From positions 1 to 64,000 of the forward strand of contig JAXDNY010000182.1 in the NCBI GenBank assembly GCA_034669145.1: a DNA stretch of 64,000 bases, written 5' to 3'. The translations under genes and the position numbers were made by a program. The notes below the pieces were generated by a model. That model had not been told where the DNA came from, searched no databases, and worked only from the letters and a program-made list of their open reading frames with translations. Position 1 is the first letter of the stretch. Every line of letters starts with the position of its first letter. Positions 42,254 to 48,970 of the stretch are shown here, piece by piece. This DNA is from PALSA-894 sp034669145. GTDB taxonomy: Bacteria > Pseudomonadota > Alphaproteobacteria > Rhizobiales > Xanthobacteraceae.

Positions 42254-43938
42254 TAGTCCATAATCCTTGTCGTCGCGCGTCGCGTGACGGCCATCAGGAC
42301 AGCCACCGCGATCGCCACCACCGCGGTCTGGATCAGCGCCATCGCGGCGGTGAGCTCGGTCGAACTGGCAAACCAGCTTTCCACGATCGCCGGCGTGATC
42401 ACCTTGGAGTGCGGCCCCATCAGCAGGATCGAGGCGCCGAGCTCGCGGATGCTCGCGACGAACAGCAGCAGCCACGCCGCGATCAGGCCCGGCCACAGCA
42501 GCGGGATCGTGACGGTGCGGATGCGATAGCCCCACCCTGCCCCGCACATCTGTGCGCATTCCTCCAGGCTTTTGTCGATCTGCAGCATCACGCCGGAAAT
42601 CGTGCGCACGCCGAGCGGCAGGAATACCGTGAGGTAGGCGATCAGCAGCAGCCACAGCGTGCCGTAGATCGGGATCGGAAAGATCAGCCACGCCCACATC
42701 ATGCCGAACGCGAAGATCAGCCGCGGCACCGACTGCGGAAACATCACGATATATTCGATCACGCTCGCGCCGGGCAGCCGCGAGCGGTAGATGATCCAGG
42801 AGATCAGCCCCATCAGCAGGATGCCGATGGTCGCCGTCCACAATGCGAGCCACAGGCTGTTGCCGAGCGCGGTAGTGGCGGCGTTCATCGTGAAGGCCTT
42901 GTAGAAATGCTCGGTGGTGAAGTTGCTCGCGGCCGGAAACGCGGTCGAAATCTGCTGGATCGACGCATAGAACAAAGTGAGCAGCGGCAGCACCACGGCG
43001 CAGAACAGATAGAACACGCAGATCGCGAGCAGCACGTAGCGCAGGCGGCCGACATCGTTCACGCGCGGCCGGAACGCCTTGCCGGTGATGGTGACGTAGC
43101 TGCCCGCCATGACGATGCGCCGGTAGATGAACAGCGTCACGAACATCACCGCGAACAGCGACGTGCCCATCGCGGCGGCGAGCGGAATCTTCGGCGGATA
43201 TTGCTGCACCAGCTGATAGATCGCGGTGGTCACCACGTAGTAGCGGTCGGGAAGGCCGAGCACGAGTGCGACCGCGAACGAGCCGAGCATCTCGGCGAAC
43301 ACGAACACCGCGGCGCCGAGCACGCCCGGCAGCACCAGCGGCAGCGTGATGCGCAGCATGGTGCGCAACCGGCTCGCGCCCATCACCTGGCTCGCTTCCT
43401 CCAGTGCCGGGTCCATCGACTTCATCACGGCGCCGATCATCACGAAGGCGACCGAGCCCTCGAACAGCGCCATCACCCACGCGATGCCGTAAGGCGAGTT
43501 GATGTTGATGAGATAGTCCTTGCCGCCGAGCGCGCGGAACACCTGATTGAGGAACCCGCTTTCGGGCGTGCCGAGCAGGCTCCAGGCCAGCGCGCCGAGC
43601 AGCGGCGTCAGGTAATAGGGAACGACCATCACCTGCTCGAAGAAGCGCCGCCCCGGCACGTTGGTGCGCGTGATGATCCACGCCATCACGAAGCCGAGGA
43701 TCAGCGCCATCACGGTCGCGGCGAACGAGACGGTGAGCGTGTTCAGGATGATCTGCGGGTAGGCCAGCAGGCCGGCGAAATTCTCCAGGCCGTACTGGGT
43801 CGGCGGCCGCGCGTCCTGGTCGCCGGTGTTGAGCGCCGCCTGCAGCAGGTAGAAGACGGGATAGAGCACCAGCAGCCCGGCGACGACAGCGACAATAGCG
43901 CCGGCGATGGCTGGGGCGGAGAAATTCAGGCGGCGCAT
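42253..43938 (-). CDS. ABC transporter permease, fused double-domain FbpB type
   Basis: 561 residues, about twelve membrane helices in two homologous halves. Each half carries an EAA loop: EEASQVMGASRLRTMLRITL in the first and EECAQMCGAGWGYRIRTVTI in the second. This fused arrangement is typical of iron(III) importers. The start at 43938 (MRRLNF) is preferred; an in-frame ATG at 43962 lies inside a palindromic repeat. The binding-protein gene upstream and the ATPase gene downstream complete the system. Confidence 0.88.
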   Translation of the reverse strand: MRRLNFSAPAIAGAIVAVVAGLLVLYPVFYLLQAALNTGDQDARPPTQYGLENFAGLLAYPQIILNTLTVSFAATVMALILGFVMAWIITRTNVPGRRFFEQVMVVPYYLTPLLGALAWSLLGTPESGFLNQVFRALGGKDYLININSPYGIAWVMALFEGSVAFVMIGAVMKSMDPALEEASQVMGASRLRTMLRITLPLVLPGVLGAAVFVFAEMLGSFAVALVLGLPDRYYVVTTAIYQLVQQYPPKIPLAAAMGTSLFAVMFVTLFIYRRIVMAGSYVTITGKAFRPRVNDVGRLRYVLLAICVFYLFCAVVLPLLTLFYASIQQISTAFPAASNFTTEHFYKAFTMNAATTALGNSLWLALWTATIGILLMGLISWIIYRSRLPGASVIEYIVMFPQSVPRLIFAFGMMWAWLIFPIPIYGTLWLLLIAYLTVFLPLGVRTISGVMLQIDKSLEECAQMCGAGWGYRIRTVTIPLLWPGLIAAWLLLFVASIRELGASILLMGPHSKVITPAIVESWFASSTELTAAMALIQTAVVAIAVAVLMAVTRRATTRIMD

Positions 43939-43956
43939 TGAACGACCGGCGCTCGG

Positions 43957-44064
43957 GGCCATCCTTCGAGACGCCCGCTTCGCGGGCTCCTCAGGATGAG
44001 GTTCAGCAATTGGCAGCCCTCATGGTGAGGAGCGGCGCAAAGCGCCGCGTCTCGAACCATGGCC
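43957..44064. repeat. Type-1 palindromic element within the ABC importer operon
   Basis: Halves are in the order GGCCATCCTTCGAGACGC to CTCCTCAGGATGAGG (43957-44001), then CCCTCATGGTGAGGAGC to GTCTCGAACCATGGCC (44017-44064). This is the opposite order to the copy at 51951. It lies between the binding-protein gene and the permease gene, where such elements can trim or stabilise operon mRNA. Confidence 0.88.
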
Positions 44065-44072
44065 ACAGGCTC

Positions 44073-45152
44073 CTAGAGCCCCAGCATCGCGTTCCATTCC
44101 TTGTTGAACACCTCGCGCGTCTTGGCGTAGTCGTCCCAGTCCTTCGGATAGATCAGCTTGTAGTCGGAGAGCTTCTGGCCCGTGGGCATGGGCGGGGGAT
44201 CGTTGGTGAGCGAGCCGTAATAAAGGTTGGGGTGATCCTGATAGTATTTCTGCCCGCGCGGCGACATCGCCCAGTCGATGAACAGCTTGGCGGCCTCCGG
44301 ATGCGGCGCCTTGTTCACCGCGCCGAGAATGAGCGGGGTCGCGACCAGGCCTTCCGGCGGCCCGACGAATTCCACGTCCGCGCCGCGCTGCTTGTAGAGC
44401 ACATAGGCCGAGTATTCGGCGAGCGCCGTCATGTCGTCGTCGCCTTTGGCAAGCCGGTCGAACAGTTGCACGCGCGAGTCGAAGGCGCGCGGGCGCTGCT
44501 TGGTGAATTCCTTCCAGAAGTCGTTGCCGTGGATCTGGCGCAGCAGATACCACTGCACATACTGGATGCCGGACGAGGAAATCTTGCAGGAGATCTTGTT
44601 GCGGAAGCGCGGATTGTTGATGTCCAGGTAGGTCTTCGGGATGTCCGCGCCCGTGACCTTGCTCTTGTTGTAGGCTAGCCCCGCAAAAGTCACGCCGGTC
44701 CAGAAATAGTTGCCGGGCGTCGCGCTCAGATAGTCCTTCTTGTATGCGTCCATGTACGGACCGGTGTAGAGCTCGTAGCCGCCGCGCTTCTCGAAATCGA
44801 CCGCGGGCGCCACGTCGGAGAGCTGCAACACGTCGACGTCGAAGCGGCCCGCGGAGCGCTCGGAAACGATCTTGTTGTAGAGCGCGCCGGTCTGCGCCCG
44901 CACATAGCTGGTCTTGATCTTGGGGAAGTCCTTGCCGAAGCCTTCCATGATCGCCGCGGTGCCGGCCTCGTTCTCGTGACAGTAAAAGACGAACTGGCCT
45001 TCGGCTTCCGCCTTCGCGACATCCGCATAGGTGAGGAAGTCGAGCACCTTGGTGGGGGTCTTGGCGCCCTGCGCGGAGACGCGCGGCGCCGCAAGCGCGG
45101 TTGCGAGCGCACCGGCCTTGAGCACATGACGGCGGGTGAATTGTCCAGCCAT
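44073..45152 (-). CDS. Periplasmic substrate-binding protein of the iron-type ABC importer
   Basis: 359 residues with a Tat signal, TRRHVLKAGALATALAAP. The mature protein has the family-1/FbpA-like two-lobe layout: GQFVFYCHENEAGTAAIMEG, VDVLQLSDVAPAVDFEK, TGVTFAGLAYNKSKV and SPRGQKYYQDHP. Tyr-rich segments could coordinate iron, but iron specificity is inferred from the permease type rather than shown. GGGAGG precedes the ATG. First gene of the operon, followed by permease and ATPase. Confidence 0.87.
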   Translation of the reverse strand: MAGQFTRRHVLKAGALATALAAPRVSAQGAKTPTKVLDFLTYADVAKAEAEGQFVFYCHENEAGTAAIMEGFGKDFPKIKTSYVRAQTGALYNKIVSERSAGRFDVDVLQLSDVAPAVDFEKRGGYELYTGPYMDAYKKDYLSATPGNYFWTGVTFAGLAYNKSKVTGADIPKTYLDINNPRFRNKISCKISSSGIQYVQWYLLRQIHGNDFWKEFTKQRPRAFDSRVQLFDRLAKGDDDMTALAEYSAYVLYKQRGADVEFVGPPEGLVATPLILGAVNKAPHPEAAKLFIDWAMSPRGQKYYQDHPNLYYGSLTNDPPPMPTGQKLSDYKLIYPKDWDDYAKTREVFNKEWNAMLGL

Positions 45153-45240
45153 TGGTGGCCTCCCTGATGTTATTTTGGTCGTTGTCCGCAGCTTAGGCCG
45201 CGCTCGAAGGCGGCGGCAAGGCGGGTGCGGCATTTGGGGT

Positions 45241-45555
45241 TCAGGCGGCGCTCAGCGTCGGAATTTTGGACAACTCGGCGCGCATATCGCGCTCGGCGTG
45301 CCAGATGTCATATTCATTTTGCATCCGGAGCCATACCGCCGCGCCATCGCCGAACAGCTTGCCCAGCCGCACCGCGATCTGCGGCGTTACCGGCTGCTTG
45401 GCGCCCAAGATGTCATAGAGCGTCTGTCGCGACAGTTTGAGCAATCGGGCGATCTCCGTTTTGCTCTTGCCGGTTCCCGGGATGACGATCTCGCGCAATA
45501 GCTCACCCGGATGCGCCGGCTCGATCTTCCGGTGCCGCAGCGTCCTATTTGCCAT
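45241..45555 (-). CDS. higA: HigA-type antitoxin (XRE family)
   Basis: 104 residues. The helix-turn-helix is TEIARLLKLSRQTLYDILGA, preceded by the HigA-typical IEPAHPGELLREIVIPGTG. Neutralises the toxin encoded just upstream and represses the operon. Its start lies 11 bases inside the toxin gene, which ensures coupled translation. The C-terminal WLRMQNEYDIWHAERD is also characteristic of HigA. Confidence 0.9.
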   Translation of the reverse strand: MANRTLRHRKIEPAHPGELLREIVIPGTGKSKTEIARLLKLSRQTLYDILGAKQPVTPQIAVRLGKLFGDGAAVWLRMQNEYDIWHAERDMRAELSKIPTLSAA

Positions 45556-45829
45556 GATAGTCCTCCAGATCGAGATCGACCGCATCCTCGCCGTCCCAAG
45601 CGAATGTGATCCGCCAATTCGGCGAAACCCATACCGCTAAACGCCCCTTCAGGTTTCCAGTCAATGCGTGAAATCGTAAACCTGGCAGGTTCATCTCCGC
45701 GGGCGTTCGGGCCGCGTCCAAACGCGACAGAATGATTCGAACCTTGTTCCGCCAGTCAGGGCGCAGCCCGCGCTCATCGCCCTTGGCCCAATAGCGCGAG
45801 AGGGCTTTGCTACGGAACGATCGGATCAT
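45545..45829 (-). CDS. higB: HigB/RelE-family toxin
   Basis: 94 residues of the RelE/HigB ribosome-dependent mRNase type. MIRSFRSKALSRYW is the common N-terminus; LPGLRFHALTGNLKGRLAVW and NWRITFAW form the beta sheet bearing the catalytic basic residues. Toxin-before-antitoxin order is as in other higBA loci. No ribosome site is visible, and the promoter's predicted start site coincides with the ATG, implying leaderless translation. Confidence 0.88.
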   Translation of the reverse strand: MIRSFRSKALSRYWAKGDERGLRPDWRNKVRIILSRLDAARTPAEMNLPGLRFHALTGNLKGRLAVWVSPNWRITFAWDGEDAVDLDLEDYHGK

Positions 45830-45834
45830 TTCGT

Positions 45835-45865
45835 GTAAGGTAGCGCCTTACGTTCGGTTTGTCAA
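45835..45865 (-). promoter_or_regulatory. higBA promoter with overlapping operator palindrome
   Basis: On the minus strand TTGACA (45865-45860), a 17-base spacer and TACCTT (45842-45837) form a near-consensus promoter. The -10 overlaps a perfect inverted repeat GTAAGG-TAGCG-CCTTAC (45835-45851). A further CCTTAC half site lies at 45871-45876. HigA binding here would block the -10. Confidence 0.7.
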
Positions 45866-45896
45866 TCATCGCCTTACATATACCGGAGCCGCGAAC

Positions 45897-46883
45897 TCAC
45901 CCCAGCTTGATGTTCGCCTCCTTCACCACGCGGCTCCACTTCTCCATCTCGGCCGCCACGAAGGCGCGGAAATCCTCCGGCGTGTTCGGCCGGTAATTGA
46001 CGTTGAGCTTGTCGAGCCGGTCGGTCACCGCCGGTTCCTTCAGCATCGCGTTCAGTCCGGCGTTGAGTTTCTCGATGATCGCCGGCGGCGTGCCGGTCGG
46101 CACGAACACGCCGTTCCATTCATACGCCTCGAAGCCCGGGATGGTGTCGGACACCGGCGGCAGATCGGGCAGCGTGCCGAGCCGGCCCCGGCCGGTATGC
46201 GCGATCGCTTTCACGGCGCCGGCCTGCACCTGGCCGATCGAGGCCGAGCCGTTGGAGAAGAAGAACTTCACCTGCCCGCCGATTACGTCGTTGAGCGCCG
46301 GTCCGCCGCCGCGATACGGAATGTGATTGATCTTCGTGCCGGTCATATGCCGGAACATTTCCAGCGAGAGATGCTGCACGGTGCCGTTGCCGGACGACGC
46401 GAAGTCGAGCCCGTCGGACGCCTTGGCGAGCGCGATCACGTCGGCGACGGTCTTCGCCGGCACGTCCTTGTTGACCACCAGGATGTTCGGCACCAGCGAG
46501 GCGAGGAACACCGGCTGGAAATCCTTGCCGTAGTCGAAGGAAAGCTTCGGATAGAGGAACGGGTTCACCGAAAACGCGGTGGCGTCGTAAAGAATGGTGT
46601 AGCCGTCGGGATCGGCCTTCGCGGCCGCGGCTTCCCCGATCGTGCCGCCGGCGCCGCCGCGATTGTCGATCACGAACTGCTGGCCCCACACCTCGCTCAG
46701 CCTGGTGAAGAAGATGCGCCCGACCGTGTCGGCCCCGCCGGCGGGCGGATACGGAATGATCACGCGCACGGGGCGCGTCGGCCAAGCGGGCTGTGCGAAG
46801 GCCGCGCGCGCGAGGAAGGGCGTTGCGAGCGCGGCGGCGGCGCCCTTCAGCAGGCGGCGGCGGGTTGGTGAGAAGCTCTGCAC
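45897..46883 (-). CDS. Bug/TctC family periplasmic receptor
   Basis: 328 residues. The Tat-like signal is TRRRLLKGAAAALATPFLA. The mature protein shows RPVRVIIPYPPAGGADTVGR, PDGYTILYDATAFSVNPFLY and IPYRGGGPALNDVIGGQV. It starts at GTG (46883) with GGAGAACG upstream. It follows two other Bug genes on the same strand (15-base gap to the next), so it could be the third gene of one transcript. Confidence 0.9.
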   Translation of the reverse strand: MQSFSPTRRRLLKGAAAALATPFLARAAFAQPAWPTRPVRVIIPYPPAGGADTVGRIFFTRLSEVWGQQFVIDNRGGAGGTIGEAAAAKADPDGYTILYDATAFSVNPFLYPKLSFDYGKDFQPVFLASLVPNILVVNKDVPAKTVADVIALAKASDGLDFASSGNGTVQHLSLEMFRHMTGTKINHIPYRGGGPALNDVIGGQVKFFFSNGSASIGQVQAGAVKAIAHTGRGRLGTLPDLPPVSDTIPGFEAYEWNGVFVPTGTPPAIIEKLNAGLNAMLKEPAVTDRLDKLNVNYRPNTPEDFRAFVAAEMEKWSRVVKEANIKLG

Positions 46884-46898
46884 AACGTTCTCCGTGGG

Positions 46899-47852
46899 TT
46901 ACTGCTTCGGCAATCCGGTCAGCGCGATAATGCCGTCCCAGCGTTTCAATTCCTGCTTCACGAAATCTCCGAACTCCGCCGCCGACATCTGCCCAATCTC
47001 CGCGCCGAGCGCCTCGTAGAAGCGCTTGCCCTCAGGCCCGTTGATCGCATCGCGGATCGCCTTGTTCAAGGTCGCGACGATATCCGGCGGCACGCCCGGA
47101 GGCGCGTGCACGCCATTCCAGGAGAACAGCACGAAATCGGGATAGCCGAGCTCGATCATGGTCGGCGCATCGGGGAAAATCTCCATGCGTGTCAGCCCGG
47201 TCACCGCCAGCGTGCGCAGCTTGCCGGCCTTGACGTGCTCCTGCGTCGTCGACACGTCCATCACGCAGAATTCGATCTGCCCCCCGAGCAGGTCGGTCGT
47301 CACCTGCGGCGTACCGCGATAGGACACCGCGGTGGTCTTGATCCCCGCATAGGCGTTGAGCATTGCGCCACCCGCGAGACTGCCGGTGTTGCCGTAGCCG
47401 AAGTTGAGCTTGGCGGGATTGGCCTTGGCGAACGCAACGAAATCGCGGAAGACCGGATACGGCGCTTCGGCGCGCACCACCATGGCATGCGGCGCGCGCG
47501 ACAAGAGCGCGAGCGGCGTGAAGTCGCCGACGGGATCGTAGCCGAGATTGTTGTAGAGATACGCGTTCGCCGAGTGCGTCGAGTTGGTGCTGAACATGAT
47601 GGTGTAGCCGTCCGGCGCCGCCTTGGCGGTCGCGCGCGACGCGATCGTGCCGGTGGCGCCGACCATGTTTTCGATGATCAGGGCATGGCCGAACACCTTG
47701 GCGAAGTGCGCGCTGACGAGGCGTGCCATGCCGTCGGTGGCGCTGCCCGCCGGGAACGGCACGATCGCGCGGATCGGCTTGTTCGGGAACGGCTGCGCGT
47801 TCGCCGCCGACGCCGCAAGCACGAACCCCAACAGCAAGCCCAACCTGCTCAT
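46899..47852 (-). CDS. Bug/TctC family periplasmic receptor, tandem paralogue A
   Basis: 317 residues. The signal peptide ends ANAQ, then PFPNKPIRAIVPFPAGSATD. It is very similar throughout to the next gene upstream: both have GYDPxxDFTPxAL, NTGSLAGGAMLNA or GNMGSLAGGAMLNA, SYRGTPQxTTDLL and the ending ALTGLPKQ. They are evidently a recent tandem duplication with different ligand-loop details (FCVMDVSTTQEHV). ATG at 47852 follows GAGGAACGAG. Confidence 0.9.
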   Translation of the reverse strand: MSRLGLLLGFVLAASAANAQPFPNKPIRAIVPFPAGSATDGMARLVSAHFAKVFGHALIIENMVGATGTIASRATAKAAPDGYTIMFSTNSTHSANAYLYNNLGYDPVGDFTPLALLSRAPHAMVVRAEAPYPVFRDFVAFAKANPAKLNFGYGNTGSLAGGAMLNAYAGIKTTAVSYRGTPQVTTDLLGGQIEFCVMDVSTTQEHVKAGKLRTLAVTGLTRMEIFPDAPTMIELGYPDFVLFSWNGVHAPPGVPPDIVATLNKAIRDAINGPEGKRFYEALGAEIGQMSAAEFGDFVKQELKRWDGIIALTGLPKQ

Positions 47853-47892
47853 CTCGTTCCTCACGTGCGGTACGAACCAAACACGACCCACG

Positions 47893-48846
47893 CTACTGCT
47901 TCGGCAGCCCGGTCAAGGCGACGATGCCCTCCCAGCGCTTCAGCTCTTCCTTCACGAAGCCGGCGAATTCCGCTGTCGTCATCGTGCTGGTTTCCGAGCC
48001 GTAGGCCGCGAAAAAGCGTTTGCCCTCGGGCGTGTTGACCGCATCGCGGATGGCCCGATTGAGCGTCGCGACAATCTCGGCCGGCATCCCGGCAGGCCCG
48101 TGCACGCCCTGCCAGGAGTACAGCACATAGTCCGGATAGCCGGACTCGACCATCGTCGGCGCTTCGGGAAACGTCTCCAGGCGCGCGGTTCCTGTCGTAG
48201 CGAGAAGTCGCAGCTTGCCGGCCTTGATGTGCTCTTGCGTCGGCGACATATCCATCACCACAAAGTCGATCTGTCCGGCGAGCAGGTCGGTCGTCGCCTG
48301 TGGCGTGCCACGGTAGGAGACAGCCGTTGTCTTGATGCCGGCGGCCGCATTCAGCATCGCGCCGCCCGCGAGGCTGCCCATATTGCCGTACGCGAAATTG
48401 AGTTTATCGGGATTGGCCTTGGCGAACGCGACGAAATCTTTCAGCGAGCGATAGGGCGTGTCCTCACGGACGACCATGCCGCTGGGCGCGCGCGCGATCA
48501 GCGCGACGGGCGTGAAGTCCGCGATCGGGTCATAGCCGAGACTGTTGTAGAGATACGGGTTCGCCGAATGGGTCGAGATGGTGCTGATCATCAGCGTGTA
48601 GCCGTCCGGCGCGGCCTTGGCGATGGTGCGCGCCGCGATCGCGCCGGTCGCGCCCGGCATGTTCTCGACGATGAAGCCGTGGCCGAACACTTTTTGGAAA
48701 TGCGCGCCGATCAGCCGCGCCTGCCCGTCGGTGGCGCTGCCGGCCGGAAACGGCACGATCATGCGGATCGGCTTGCTCGGATAAGGCTGCGCATGGGCCG
48801 CCGATGCGGCGAGCGCGAACGCCAGGAGCCAGCCGAGCTTGCGCAT
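47893..48846 (-). CDS. Bug/TctC family periplasmic receptor, tandem paralogue B
   Basis: 317 residues, the same length as its paralogue. Signal peptide MRKLGWLLAFALAASAAHA; mature protein starts QPYPSKPIRMIVPFPAGSATDG. Differs from paralogue A mainly in FVVMDMSPTQEHI and in the final GSETSTMTTAEFAGFV segment. First gene of the three-receptor run, divergent from uvrB with a 124-base gap. Confidence 0.9.
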   Translation of the reverse strand: MRKLGWLLAFALAASAAHAQPYPSKPIRMIVPFPAGSATDGQARLIGAHFQKVFGHGFIVENMPGATGAIAARTIAKAAPDGYTLMISTISTHSANPYLYNSLGYDPIADFTPVALIARAPSGMVVREDTPYRSLKDFVAFAKANPDKLNFAYGNMGSLAGGAMLNAAAGIKTTAVSYRGTPQATTDLLAGQIDFVVMDMSPTQEHIKAGKLRLLATTGTARLETFPEAPTMVESGYPDYVLYSWQGVHGPAGMPAEIVATLNRAIRDAVNTPEGKRFFAAYGSETSTMTTAEFAGFVKEELKRWEGIVALTGLPKQ

Positions 48847-48970
48847 GTCCGTCCCTCGCGTCTCTTTATTTGAGGCGCAGCGTAAGCGTGCCGCCAAACC
48901 TGTGCAACGCGCGCAAAGCGCGAGGGCGGCTGCCCTTCCCTCGCCGCAGTCCGCAGCCCATATTCGGCCC

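Noticed and set aside
43953..43962. ATG at 43962 as the firm start of the ABC permease
   Set aside because: It lies inside a palindromic element whose sequence is the same at other loci, so it is probably incidental; 43938 fits the protein better.
48847..48970. LexA (SOS) box expected upstream of uvrB
   Set aside because: No GAACN7GAAC or GTTCN7GTTC arrangement is visible in the gap.
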